Positions 9,600 to 21,172 of a stretch of DNA of 64,000 nt are shown here, one piece after another. Below the pieces are notes generated by a model. It was not told the origin of the DNA. It worked only from the letters and a program-made list of their open reading frames with translations, and ran no database searches. This DNA comes from Branchinecta lynchi. Lineage: Eukaryota; Arthropoda; Branchiopoda; Anostraca; Branchinectidae. Positions within the stretch are counted from its first letter, which is position 1; each line of letters starts with the position of its first letter. The DNA lies in NCBI GenBank assembly GCA_023053575.1, contig JAKZAP010000016.1:10496030-10560029 (forward strand), given 5' to 3'. The position numbers were made by a program, and so were the translations under genes.

Positions 9600-10953
9600 G
9601 CAGTTAATCGAAATTCAGTCACTACCCGAAAACAGTTAAGTTAAAAGGGGGATGATAGTGCGACTGAACCATTTTGGGACCTGGAATCATAGGTCACTCA
9701 CAACAACAAGCCTAATGAAAGTAAGAGGTTACGACAACCTATATTACGAAATTGCTTATGAAGTATTAACTTCATCGGTGACATATTTATCAGTATTGCG
9801 ATAAAGTTGTAACGGCTAAGGGTGAGCCAACTTCTAAAGACGCCTGTGTGTACAGAAGCATGTATATAAGCGAAACTACTTATTCAGCGAAGTTATCGAA
9901 ATGGCCATACCATTATAATGGCCAAACGTCAGCCAACTATTATGCAGTCGCTTATGGCTAAAATCGGGGGTCAGAGGACAGCCGATTCTAGCCATCGGCT
10001 AGTAAAGTCTTACTAGCCGGCATTTTATTGTATGCTAATTTGCTTATGTTCATAGGAGCTGACGACCGGTTGTATAAAGGAACGTCGCTGCAAACTCATT
10101 CAGCTATGCTGGCATAGAGGTCATGGAAGCTGACCGCATGGAGACTCACCGAGCCGCGTCCTCGCCGAGCATCAAGTGCCAATGGAGGAGAATACGGAGG
10201 AGAATACGAAATTAAATATTGATGATTGTAAATTTGACAACTGCTTTGGCAAGGCGAATTTCAAAATCGTGGTAATGTAGTTTCCGATTTCTTGCGTCGT
10301 GACCACAAATTCCGATTTTGCACATGGTTTCAGTAGAACTTTAAAAAGGGAAAGTTTGTTCGTTTCTTTGGTTCTGGGAGGTGGATTCGTAAGCAAAATA
10401 TTTCAAATAATTCGTATTTAAAGTAACTGCGTTGATTTTCTAAATTATTTCCCGTCCAAAAGTAGAATAGAGTAAACTTAAATGACCAGCGTTTGAGATA
10501 CTACTCCTTCTTTATGATAGTTGTGTCGGAGATTCAAAACTTGATTTCGTCGAAATAAAAATAAACCCTACCCTGAACGAACTTTTGGAAAGGGGGAAGG
10601 GATGTAGAATTTATTTTCTTGTATTTAGATCTTTGTATACAATATTACCCTTTGCCAGGAAAGTAGACAGCTTGTGGAGCTGGAGCATCGACTTCGGGTC
10701 CATAAAACCTTTTAGTCACCGCTATGAAGACTTTTAGGCAAAGCAAGAGTTGAGGCTTTTAAGAACTCAGATTATACTTTTACAAAGCCGATACTGAAAT
10801 CAGGTTGACGTGTTTGAACCTCAGGTTAGACAGGTCGATCAATTGGTAGAATTAAAAATAATGGAAATCAAGAATAAGTTTAAGCAGTAGAAAACAGAAT
10901 AGACGAGATCAAGATTTTGGCGTGGTTCTGTTTTGTCGGAGACAAAACTTTTC
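9600..10953 (+). other. distal interior of the LTR element
   Basis: No sizeable sense gene. It contains a 30-codon ORF (10123-10215) whose last ten residues are mostly Arg and several short inverted repeats near 9905-9935. Otherwise nothing recognisable. Confidence 0.6.
10123..10215 (+). CDS. small Arg-rich ORF, unproven
   Basis: ATG to TAA, 30 residues, starting MEADRMETHR and ending WRRIRRRIRN. An arginine-rich tail of this type can bind RNA, but nothing beyond composition supports function here, and such a short frame may be chance. Confidence 0.15.
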   Translation: MEADRMETHRAASSPSIKCQWRRIRRRIRN

Positions 10954-10967
10954 AGGGAAGGAAGGAG
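10954..10967 (+). promoter_or_regulatory. polypurine tract
   Basis: AGGGAAGGAAGGAG, 14 uninterrupted purines directly abutting the right LTR. This is the expected position for second-strand priming in LTR elements. Confidence 0.85.
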
Positions 10968-11500
10968 TGTAACATTGGGTTGGTCATTAATAATTAATTA
11001 GCAGAAGCGATTTTAATCTTAGTTCAGAAAATATATAAGACGTAAAAGAATATTCATTTCCCATTGGAAACTTAGACTTTGGTTTGAATATCCTGGAAGC
11101 TGAGGTTTCGATATCCTGCTAAAAAAACGTAGCATCCTGGAAACTGAGGTTTTCAGGATTATCTGATGTGGTGCAAGAACGGAAACGGTGGTAACGAAGA
11201 GCAGGAACAGAAGAGCGGTTTTGACGCAGATGAGAATTGAAAGAGATGCGATTGAGATACCAATTAGAAATAAGCCAAGCAAAAGTTGTTGTGAAGAATC
11301 AGGAATTTTGTGATACCGATTTATCAATACAGTAAGTCAGCTCGAACTACCAAACGAAAGACTACGATCCTAAATACGCCTTCGAAGGTTGAATACTGCC
11401 GCCGCTCGAACGCTACCATATAATGATCCCAAGTGGGACATAAGCCGCCGGTCCGAGTATAAAGAGTAATAACACAGGGCAAGAACCTCTCATCGGTTCA
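10968..11500 (+). repeat. 3' LTR
   Basis: The same length as the left LTR (533 bp), with about two substitutions. The near identity indicates that the element inserted recently. Confidence 0.95.
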
Positions 11501-11787
11501 AGAAGTATTTTATCTCCAAACTGTCATTTCATCCTTTTTTCTTCATTGTTCAAACTCTATTATTTATTCTACTTTCTTAAGTGATCCCTAGGCGCAAGCC
11601 TATCAAGGACATTAGTTTCATGTCTCTCCTGGGATTTCTCTGCCAAGAGTCTAATGAATATAAGAAAAGGAGGGGGGGGGGGGATACGTAAGGGGACGCT
11701 TTCCTTGTCTGCGAAAAGATCGTGATGTTTTCCTGATAGGCATGGATCCTTGATGTTATTCGAGAGTCTAACCTCGGTGTTTGGATA

Positions 11788-12020
11788 TAAGTAAGTAAGT
11801 AAGTAACTTATTTTTGACCCGGCATTTTGGAAAGGCGGAGTAAATGAAGAAAATAAACAAAACACATACAAACACAAACACAGAAAAAGACACTTATTTT
11901 TTAATCTTCGGTCAGGAAACAGTGGACGACGTCGTGCGCTGGTTGGGCCCTGTCGTCCATGATTTTTGAAAGCAATGAGGAAACATCCAAAAGGGTAGCA
12001 CTTGCATCTTTAATTTTGAA
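11788..12020 (-). mobile_element. 3' end of a LINE-like element, truncated
   Basis: Read on the minus strand, a 39-codon open tail (12020-11904) ends at TAA (11903-11901). About 100 bases later comes a TTAC tandem tail (11810-11788). ORF end, short 3' UTR and tandem tail match a 5'-truncated non-LTR retrotransposon. The ORF tail itself was not matched to a family. Confidence 0.4.
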
Positions 12021-12417
12021 CTATACATATTCCTCCTTTTCTCATATTTCATGTGGAGTATAACCTCCCCTATAATACATGGCACAAGGAATTGAAACTT
12101 ATGCTATGCAAAAGCTCTCTAAGGCCTCGCTAGGTATTAATGTTATTTCTATTATTCTTACTAATAATAGTAATAACGAAAACAAAATCAAAATACGCAA
12201 CGGTTCAATGATAGCCTAGGGAAATAATAGCCTGTTCCAAGAGCCGATACTTCTGCGATACCAACCCCTCCCTTTATAGCCCGCAGGCCATAGCCAAAAA
12301 TGAAAAAAAAGCGAAATTACGCTATGGATTTAAAAATATATGAAAGAAAATAATTGTGACGCTGATCAAGGCTTTCACGCAACTAATTGGACGTAGGTTT
12401 TTCAGGCAGCTATGAAT
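12021..12417. other. intergenic or intronic, nothing recognised
   Basis: AT-rich sequence with no open frame or clear repeat boundary. Confidence 0.5.
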
Positions 12418-13350
12418 AACAAGACCAAAGGTTTCGATGGGATCCCACATATCTAATACTTGATCCAGACAATTGCGAACGAACTACCATACTTGTCCAG
12501 AAAAAAAAAAAAAAGTTCAGAAGCGAATTCAGCGTATCTCCTTATCGTATAAAGAACATCTAGTCAACTTGAAGTAAAACTTCTTATAAAAAAATCCAGT
12601 TTCAACCGGATTCCGAACAAGCTATATGTCCCGGTAAAAAAAAAGATTTTCATATCCAGATTCATTGTGTCTTCTTACCCCTAAAGATGTCATCTAATCA
12701 ACTTCAAATAAAACTTTTGATTTTAACAAATGTTCCGGTTTCGGCCTGATTCCGGGCGAACAAGTTGTCCGGGTAGAAAATACTTTTCAAGTAAGTGTAC
12801 AGCATGTCTTCTTACCCCTTAATGGAACATCTAATCAACTTCAAATAAAACTTACTTTTAAGAGACTTTCCGGTTTTGGCCGGATTCTGGGCTAACTACT
12901 TGTCCTGCGAAAAAATGGTTTTCACCATCATGTTCAGCATGTTTTCTTACCTCTATATCGAATATCTAATCAGATTCAAATAAAACTTTAACTTTTAACA
13001 AATTTCCGGTTTTGGCCGGATTCCGAGCGAACTACTTGTCCGATGACAAAATGGTTTTCACCACCGTTTTTCAGCATGTTTTGTTACCCAGAATCGACTA
13101 TCACATCATCTGTTTAAAAATATTTCATCCCCCTCCCCCACCCCTAAATGTAGAGCTACAGAGCCCATCTACGAACTCGACTTTACTCTAGACCCAAAGA
13201 GTCCTCACACCAAGTTTTATCAAAATATCTCGTTCCCTTCGAGAGTTATAGTGCGCACAGACGGACAGACCGACAGACGGACTGACGGACCGACGGACAA
13301 CTTTTGCGATGTCATAGGTATCCCTCCACTTAAGTTTTGGGATCCCAAAA
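12418..13350 (+). mobile_element. F1 repeat, copy A
   Basis: Begins AACAAGACCAAAGG and TTCGATGGGATCCC and ends in TTTTGGGATCCCAAAA. Inside are imperfect 137-bp tandem units recognisable by TCTAATCAACTTCAAATAA and TTCCGG, then a CGGACGGACAGACGG-type run near 13260 and the phrase ATAGGTATCCCTCCACTTA. It encodes nothing. All nine F1 copies share this plan; plus orientation is defined here as starting with AACAAGACC. Confidence 0.8.
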
Positions 13351-13965
13351 ACAATAGCTTTGCATACAGCAACAGCACCGTCAGGTAAAAAAAACACAAA
13401 CATCGTTACGAGATTTTTTTTCTTCAGAAATGTCCATTCGTCTCCTCAAGGACCAAATATGAGAATGAGAGGCCCAAATATCATTAGCACAGTGATGCGT
13501 TTGCAATCACAATTTAGTTTTGAGGATTGCCTACCCACGCAGTATTGCATTAGACATACCCCATGGATATTACGCAGATGGCGCGCTATAATAGCAAGAA
13601 CATATAAGCACCAGAACTTCCGTCTCCGTATCTCTGTAATACGACAATGCGGAGAGTAGGAGCTACGCGGAACATCACAATTCCTTACCTATATAAACAG
13701 CTATATCGCAGTTAAGTCCCGGAGAATATATTTCCAAATTTTAAAAGCCGTTTGGCTGTCTGGACGCACTACGCCTCTTGAACTTTTTCTTCTGATATGT
13801 GCAAAGTCTAAAAGAGGGAAGTCGATGGGCATCAACTCAAATATCAGCGAAGATCTAGATCAAAGATCTAGCTCAGCTCAGTTTTATCGGGGTATCCATA
13901 GTCAGGGCATGAAACCAAAGAAGGAGGTTCTATTGGTTTATTTGTTCTTGACAACAGGGACTTGT
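13351..13965. other. no gene seen
   Basis: A 99-codon plus frame (13360-13659) overlaps here but has no recognisable domain or start context. The region may be old repeat. Confidence 0.4.
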
Positions 13966-14330
13966 ACCGTGGCAAATTGATAGAGTGATTGCTTTATATG
14001 AGAAGGGTCCTGGGTTCAAATCCGGTTGAGGAGCAATTCTTCAGTGCAACCTATCAGTCCATGGCCGAATTGGTTAGCGCGATGGACTCCCAAGCCAAGG
14101 GTCGTGTGTTTGAGTCTCGATGGTGCCAACCTTTTGTTTTATGGCGAGGGTTAGTTGCGTTTCCTCGTAACACAGCCAAAAGTCCACCCAGCTTCAAATC
14201 GGTACCTACAGACATCTAGGGAAAAGCACGGGAAGCATCGGATGATTTGCCCCTGATCACGCATCGCAGTCCCGGTCGCGGAGTATCAAGAGATCGACAC
14301 CTGCACTATGACAACCTTAAAGGAGCTGTC
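13966..14330 (+). mobile_element. tRNA-derived SINE-like dimer
   Basis: Two tRNA-like heads lie in tandem. The first (13966-14034) has an A-box-like TGGCAAATTGATAG and a perfect B box, GGTTCAAATCC. The second (14061-14130) has TGGCCGAATTGGTTAGCG and a weaker B box, GTTTGAGTC; its anticodon position would read CCC. Neither folds into a full cloverleaf, because the acceptor stems do not pair, so they are not working tRNA genes. A non-tRNA body follows to about 14330; the end is approximate. Confidence 0.5.
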
Positions 14331-14519
14331 TTAACTATAATACTAATGCAACCTACTTCCATGGTCCCTCCATACGTTTCTAAACCCAGAGACCCCAATT
14401 GCGTACGGTAGATTGCAACCCATCTAACAAAACCACGCTGATTTTCTCACTTGCCCTTTTTTCTACCTTCAATGTGTATCATGCTGTCGGCGGTCGTCTG
14501 CGAGAAGTTCTTCCATCAG

Positions 14520-15195
14520 AACAAGACCAACGGTTTCGATGGGATCCCAGAAATTAAATATCTCATCCAGACAATCGGGTCCTGTCTTCTCGAGACTTCT
14601 TAAGCATTTTTATTAAAAAAATTCAGAAACAGATCAAGGCGAAATAGCTAACCATCTGAGAAAACCAAATTCAGATATGGATTCACACGTGTGTTTACCC
14701 CTATAAGTCATATTTGTTTGACGAAACAGATCGAAACTTCCTGCCTTAGCTCACTTCTGCAAACATTTCCGGTTTCTGCCGAATTCGGGAACTACTATCC
14801 GACATAATAACAAAGCTAAAAAACGGATGATCATCTAATCAACTTCAACCAAAGTTTTAACTCATGAAATATTTTCCGGTTTCAGCAGGATTCCGGGCGA
14901 AGTATACGTCCGGGTAAAAAAACGATTGTCACATACGGGTTCAGCATTTCGTCTTGCCCCTAAATCGGCATCTAATCAACTACAAACAAGACTTTTGCTT
15001 TTAACAAATTTTACGGTTTTATCCGGTTTTGGCCCATCTGCGAACTCGAACTTACTCTTGACCCAAAGAGCCCTCACACCAAGTTTTATCAAACTATCTC
15101 ATTCCCTTCGAGAGTTATCGTGCTTACAGACGGAAGGACGGACAACTTTTGCAATGTCATAGGTATCCCTCCACTTACGTTTTGGGATCCCAAAA
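14520..15195 (+). mobile_element. F1 repeat, copy B
   Basis: Starts AACAAGACCAACGG and ends at the palindrome TTTTGGGATCCCAAAA (15180-15195). Short copy with few 137-bp core units. The 3' head has GACGGAAGGACGGACAAC and GGTATCCCTCCACTTACG. Confidence 0.8.
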
Positions 15196-15944
15196 ACCGG
15201 TTATGTAAATTGTTTCCCTGTTTTCGCTATAGTCAACAGGTCTCGGGAAAGGCTTAAAACAGCCAAAACCGTGGCTTATTTGTTGAAAGCACAGCATACT
15301 TTTAAAGTATTCAAATATTTTAAAATACTGTAAGTTGAAGAGTAAATAGTGGGAGTGGTAATTTGACTGGTTTGCATGCGAAAACTTATTTTACTTTTTG
15401 CTACATAACCATACCCCATCGCAAGCACGCCCTGAGCATTAAGACAACTCGCACACCTCACTGCATCCAGCTAACCCCTCCTCCCATAAGACGATCCGAT
15501 GAAGCTATTTCAGGCTAAAAGCAACATAGCATTCTACATCCCATGGATGAAATGGTACAATAGGCTGCAATTACGCCCTTTGTTCCGTGATATAACAATA
15601 GAAGCGGGGAGGGGGTTAGAGGCGTTATTCATTTGCACTGGTCGCTAAGACTTCTAATGCAACTTGCCTGGTCTGGGAAAAGTCTGTTCTGATTTCCGTG
15701 GTTCGGTAGGAAGTCTTCCAACTTTTCCCAATTACCAGTCAACTTTAGTTCTTATCACACACTAGAAGAGACGCAGTCTTCAAGAAAGTTCTTAACGAAG
15801 AGTTCTTAACGAAAATTGGTGCACAAATGTGTTCGACTTGTTCTTTTGTTTGGCATAATCGATTGTTTGGTGCTACCGATTTGCCAACATAAATTTTCTT
15901 CTTCATTACTGGGCATTTCTTGCGATAAAAAAGATTTGGAGTTG
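15196..15944. other. no gene seen
   Basis: Mixed sequence with no convincing coding frame or repeat boundary. Confidence 0.4.
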
Positions 15945-16135
15945 TACGGCCTGAAGAGGGCCCTTGCCTGCAAGGGCCGATAAATCACCGAAAAATAATT
16001 CCACCTGACTAAAAGCTCCCGCGGCCTAAGGTGACTGGAAGTCGTATCTTCAAAATTTACTAAAATTGGAAAAGTTTGTAGGATGTTCTTCAGTGTCATT
16101 TCGGCCCTTCTTCGCAAGGGTCCTCTTCAGGCTGT
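15945..16135. repeat. foldback F3, copy 1 (degenerate)
   Basis: Inverted arms: CCTGAAGAGGGCCCTTGC near 15951 and GCAAGGGTCCTCTTCAGG near 16112, around a less symmetric centre. Same family as the longer foldbacks at 31.4 and 55.9 kb. Confidence 0.55.
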
Positions 16136-16711
16136 TACTTGAAAAATGAACCTTCGATCCAGGTAAGTACTACGTTTACCAAACGTCTAAACCACCGGTT
16201 CACATGGTTTGCGTGTTTAGAGAGCTGAGTGAATGGTGGAAAAACAGTATGATGAGTGTGAATTTGAAGAAACTTGGTTAGTATAGTAGTAGTAGCAGAA
16301 CAATTTTATTGAAAATAAACATTCTTTTTTCAATAGCACAATAAAAGCGGGGCTTGCGAGGCTGTGCTAACTTATAGAAAAAAAGAAGAGAGAATACGGA
16401 GAATGAGACCACGTACCGAGACCAACAAAAAAAACAATTAAAAAAATATTACCTTGCGTAACCCCCCCTCTCCAAAGTATTAAGTGTTTTTGGAGTAAGA
16501 ATTTATACTGAAATAACAAATGGAAAATTTAAAGCTACATGAATTTCTCTAAATTTTTAATCGACTAAAAAGAGGCACGGCATGGCGCAGGAAGCACGAG
16601 TAATAAAAAGAGCTTAGCATGTAATAGAAGTAGACAAGCAAGTGAGAGTTAGTAACTCCAGAGCCTAAATGAAGACACGTTACAACATTGTTCCTTCCCC
16701 TCACTCTGAAC
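16136..16711. other. no gene seen
   Basis: AT-rich with poly-A runs. AATAAAC near 16315 follows a TAGTAGTAG microsatellite and may be an old retroelement end. Confidence 0.35.
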
Positions 16712-16971
16712 CAGAGCGAACTTCGAAAAAGTTACACACAGTGACACTAACTCCCCTTGCGGACACGAACATCCTTACTGAAACTCGACCAGTCGTTAAC
16801 GAGCGCCGGCTCTGATCTAGAGCAAAATAACTCTAGTCCGCCACTGCACGCACGAACAGTTAGCTGAAGCTCCTCTCGCGACGCGAGCTGGGCGGCGCTG
16901 TGACGGAGGCCCATCTGTGATGCACGGGAAGGATAGGTCTTCACATTACTCTCTAGAGTTATTTTGCTCTG
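16712..16971. mobile_element. hAT-like MITE, family M2, copy 1
   Basis: Left end CAGAGCGAACTTC, right end GAGTTATTTTGCTCTG. The 8-bp flanks are CTCTGAAC and CTCTGATT (6 of 8 match). It has a paralogue at 36106-36376 with internal similarity (GACGAGCGC/AACGAGCGC, CGACGGAGGCCC-type segments). No transposase. Confidence 0.6.
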
Positions 16972-16984
16972 CTCTGATTGTTTA

Positions 16985-17118
16985 ATGTACGTCAATTGTT
17001 ATTTATTGTTATGAAAGTTATTTGTATCAGTGTTTTTTAAATTTATTTTAGTACTCCTCATTATATATTCTTTGAGGGAAGTAAATAAATGAATGAATGA
17101 ATGAATGAACCCTGAAAG
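16985..17118 (+). mobile_element. possible LINE 3' tail
   Basis: Ends in GTAAATAAATGAATGAATG, an AATAAA-type signal merging into a four-base tandem tail, as on several other retroelement ends in this window. No coding part remains. Confidence 0.3.
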
Positions 17119-17540
17119 GGACCTTTTAGTGTTCGTTCCTCTTTTTAGTGCTAGTTCCTCCTCCCCTATATCGAAATTTTTCTGTTTGTTTCTTTTGTTT
17201 CTTATCATTGCCATGGCCCATTCTGCTTAGTAATAAATCTATTTATACCTCTATCATAAAATAACTCAGAAACCCTTGAGACACGCTAAGGTTTTCGTCT
17301 GTTCATTTTATCCATTCCTTTTGTTCATTAACTATCCGGAAATGATAATATATAATGTTCAAACCCGACTGTAGCCATTACAAGTTTTTGAGAACTTATA
17401 AGTGCTGATAAGAGATGAGTTATGCCTAGAATAAGTCGACTTGTTGTTTCCCAGGCAGATTATTTCGCGGCCAAAATTCTATTCAATGGTTGAGTATTAT
17501 TATTACCAAAAACATTCGTTCTTTCCAATCCCGGACGGTT
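17119..17540. other. no gene seen
   Basis: No recognisable coding or repeat structure. Confidence 0.35.
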
Positions 17541-17640
17541 TCCGACTGTAGATCAAAAACTCAAATGGGTTACTCGAAAATTGTGCTAGTAGGGGGGTAC
17601 AGTCGGAAAGCTCTTGGTAAGCTATATATATACTCTTCTT
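17541..17640 (+). mobile_element. small LINE RT-tail fragment
   Basis: One frame reads MGYSKIVLVGGYSRKALGK, closely parallel to MGYGKIVLNGARYNRRGLVK in the larger LINE remnant near 29210. This is inferred to be a short relic of the same LINE family. Confidence 0.35.
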
Positions 17641-17654
17641 CTGTGACCACTCTG

Positions 17655-19607
17655 TTCTTTTTGGGGGATCGGATCGGGATGAAACTTGGTGGGAAGAACG
17701 AGCACAAGTTTTAGATACGTCATTGACATAATAGGACGGGATTCTGGCACTGTGGGGGAGTTGGGGCGGGAGGGGGGGGGGGGGCAAATATAGAGTAAGC
17801 GGGCGAGTTCCGTACTTCCTGATGTGATATGACGATGAAACTTGGTAGGCGTGTCAGGGACCCGAACAGATTGACTTGAGAATAATCGTTTCCTCGATCC
17901 GACCATCGTGGGAGGAGTGTGGAACCCGGGATCTAGTGGCATGGGCAGCTATTGTACGGGTGACCGGATCTAAATGAAACTTGATATATAGGAAGACCCC
18001 GTGCCTCAGACGTCACATTTTATACCTAATCAGGCCTCATTGGGAGGAGCTGGAGGGGGGAATCAGAAATCTTTGGAAACGCTTAGAGTGGAGGGACCGG
18101 GATGAAACTTGGTGGGAAGAACGAGAACAAGTTCTAGATACGACATTGACATAATAGGCACTGTGGGGGAGTTGGGGGGGGCAGATATAGAGTAAGCGGG
18201 CGAGTTCCGTACTTCCTGATGTGATAGGACGATGAAACTTGGTAGACGTGTCAGGGACCCAAACAGATTGACTTAAGAATAATCTTTTCCTCGACCCGAC
18301 CATCGTGGGAGGAGTGGGGAACCCGGGATCTAGTGGCATGGGCAGCTATTGTACGGGTGATCGGATCTAAATCAAACTTGATATTTAGGAAAAGCTCGTG
18401 CCTCAGACGTCCCACTTTTAAGTCGGACCGGATTCGATGACATAGGAAGGAGCTGGAGGGGGGAACAGGAAATCTTTGGAAACACTTAGAGTGGAGGGAT
18501 CGGGACGAAACTTGGTGGGAAGAACAAGCACAAGTTCTAGATACGTCATTGACGTAATAGGACGGGATTCGGGGGGGGGGGGGGTCCGGATGTCGAGTAA
18601 GCGGGTGACTTCGGTACTTCCTGGTGTGCTAGAACGATGAAACTTGGTAGGCATGCCAGGGAGCCGAATAGATTGACTTGAGAATAGTCGTTTCCTCGAT
18701 TGGACCATCGTGGGAGGAGTGGAGGGATGGGAATCCGCAATCTAGTGGCACCGGCAGTTTTTGAACGGCTGATTGGGTAAGTGGACAGAGCTATCGTCTC
18801 AAATGTTCAAATCTCAGGTCTGGGGAGGAGCGAAGGAAGGGGGAATCCGAAATCTTGAAGTATTTATAACTTTCCAACGAGTGATCGGATCTTAATGAAA
18901 CTTGATATTTGTAAAGACGCTGTGTCTCAGACGACCCAGTTCAATCTGGAGCGGATCCCGTGACTTTGGCGGGAGCCGGAGGAGGGAACCGGAAATGTTA
19001 GGAAACGCTTAGAGTGAAGGGATCGGGATGATACTTGGTGGAAAGAACAGTGCGAATCCTAGATACATCGTTGACATAACCGGACCAGATTCGGACAGTG
19101 TGGGGGAGTTGGGGGGGGGGGCTTAAGACTGGGATATTTGCAGATAGGCTCTGCTCCGATTCCAGTCAAACTTGATGGACGGGAAGAGGATAAGTCAGAG
19201 ATGCGACATCTACGCTTCAGATGAATCAGTTAGGAGTCCGGACCAGATTCGGCCGCGGTATATCGGGAGTTAGAAGGGGGTACCGGAAATCTTGGGCATG
19301 TCTAGGGACATAGCGAGTGGATTTCTTGGGTTGAAACTTAGAAACTTGGGGGTGATGTCGAAAATTTTCAGACTTGAGTGAAACTAGATATCCTAGTTCT
19401 AGGTCCGAACCGCATTTTTGGATGGTGGGGTGAATTTCTCTTCTACTTTCTTGTACTACCTACTCGTAACAAGTGCCATATGAGCTCGTAGCTCTTGATC
19501 TTTGTATGTGTTATGTTTTCCCTAATCATTTCTTCTTATTTTCTTTTGTACTCAATTTTTTCTTCATGTACGATTTCTGGGTTAGAAATAAATTATCATT
19601 ATTATTA
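17655..19607 (+). mobile_element. F2 repeat, copy a (5' truncated)
   Basis: Tandem units of roughly 350-400 bp carry GATGAAACTTGGTGGGAAG and AGAACGAGCACAAGT-like blocks, and each includes long G runs (17771, 18172, 18571, 19108). Near the 3' end is AAGTGCCATATGAGC, then a tail GAAATAAATTATCATTATT. No coding capacity. F2 copies share the AAGTGCCAT block, the GATGAAACTTGG units and an AATAAA-type tail. Confidence 0.75.
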
Positions 19608-20690
19608 ATACTGAAAGGCAAGGATAAGGTTGTTCAAACAAAAACCTAGTTCTTTAAATGTGTTAGTTTTAAATTATTGGACACTAGTGTGTACACTAAG
19701 ACCACACTAAGAACAATGACACATTTAATTTGCAACTGTAAATTATTTGTATTTTCATATTTATTTCTAGAAACAAGAGAAACCAACTATCGGCTACGCC
19801 CAAATTCGTTTTTTACAATAAATGATTGATTGATTTCGCTTTGAACTGTTCTTACAAATCTGAACCTGCGATCCCTCAGACAACATTAGATCTCAGATCA
19901 GATCTCACATGCAACAAAGAAGTAAGAGCTTTAAGGTAAAACTTGCAGCAGGTAAACGTCAGACCAAGGACACGTCGAACTGGGTTCCCAAATTACAATT
20001 ATTAAATTACAATTATTTAAATTCGTAGTCCTCTTCTAGCTTTTAGCTATTTGGATTAAACTTGATTGGTTGATTGAAAAAAAATAAAAATGATTTCATT
20101 ACCAATACTCAATTTTACAATTACGGACTGATGGACTGCCACGCACTCCCCCCCCCCCCCGATTAGCTTTATCGACAGAGAAAGAAACAAAATCTCGATA
20201 AGAATCCTGAATACCAGAAATACACTTGCGAATGTTCGTTCAGAGGAAATGTTTACTAGTTTCCAATAAGGTCTCGAAACTTCCAGCTATTCAAAAGCCA
20301 TCAAGTTCGACGGAAATTAAAAACTTCGAGGAATCAAATCCCCATAGGAAGCAGCTGTGACGTCTTTCACTGGAAACTGCTCAAATGTACCTTTAATATC
20401 AAAGTGAGATTCGTCAGTTCGACCACCCGTCAGTTCGCCTTTCCTCAGAAGTCCGACATTTGAGACCCGCCTCAATTCACATCAGAGGTTTCTAAACATT
20501 TCTCGGCATTTGCGGCACGCGTTAGAAACGCAAACAATGAATAAAGTTTGTAGGGGAGACTAGACTTTGTAAGCTTAATTTTTTATTATAACCTCCGTCT
20601 CATTACCAGCACTTGTAACAACTTTCGTAAGAACAGGGATCCACAAGGCAATGAGAAGAACATAGTAATTTTAATTTTCTTCTCCAGGGA
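19608..20690. other. no gene seen; possible LINE tail near 19740-19840
   Basis: A likely retroelement tail, CAATAAATGATTGATTGATT, lies at about 19817-19836. A C12 homopolymer lies near 20150. Nothing else was recognised. Confidence 0.35.
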
Positions 20691-20699
20691 CTATGCAAA

Positions 20700-21172
20700 A
20701 CCGAGCAGATTGCATATTTTCTACTGATCAACCTGTGGATCTATTTTACTGTAGACTAGATTACAATGTATCACCCCAAAAAGCCCGTACAAATCTACTA
20801 ACTTATAGAATCAACACACTGCTCCTTTTTCTAAGAATCTCGTTCTATGCTCCATCGAAAGCTTTAAGTAACGTCCAAGTTTTTTACAATATCAGAACAT
20901 TCATCCTTCATCCTTCCTTCACTAACACACTGCTCCTATTCTAAAAAACTAGTTACATGTTCCATCGCAAGCTTCACAGTAATAAAATATTCATCCTTCA
21001 TCATCCTTACCATCCATTCTTCATTATATACTCTCCAACCAAATACCTCGTTTCCCCATTCATTCAGTTCCACACAATCACACATCGAATGAACGACGCT
21101 TTCATCCTCATGACTACACATACGACGTAAATCGCATATCTGTAGCAAGTGTTGACAGTCTGGCATTCGAGA
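20700..21172 (-). mobile_element. LINE C-terminal remnant with local duplication
   Basis: On the minus strand, 21172-20936 encodes CDLRRMCSHEDESVVHSMCDC, a Cys/His arrangement like the zinc-finger-like tail of non-LTR reverse transcriptases. The frame is then broken. A segment of about 110 bp is duplicated (near 20815 and 20925, CACACTGCTCCT). The upstream end is replaced by the MITE starting at 21173. Confidence 0.4.

Larger units (their letters stand above)
275..11500 (+). mobile_element. complete Ty3/gypsy-type LTR retrotransposon, 11.2 kb
   Basis: Seen directly: two 533-bp direct repeats that start TG and end CA bound the unit. They are flanked by a 4-bp AGAA duplication (271-274 and 11501-11504). 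A primer-binding-site candidate follows the left LTR and a purine tract precedes the right one. The inside encodes Gag and then Pol in the order protease, RT, RNase H, integrase, which is the Ty3/gypsy order. The LTRs differ at only about two positions, so insertion was recent. At 11.2 kb it is long for the group because 3.7 kb lies between pol and the right LTR. Clade is not resolved from sequence alone. It lies downstream of the host gene's last recognised exon, so it may sit in that gene's intron or 3' flank. Confidence 0.95.

Noticed and set aside
14061..14130. Functional tRNA gene (anticodon CCC position)
   Set aside because: The acceptor and T stems do not pair properly; better explained as a SINE head or tRNA pseudogene.
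15806..16117. 103-codon minus frame
   Set aside because: It runs through the inverted arms of a foldback and has no recognised domain.
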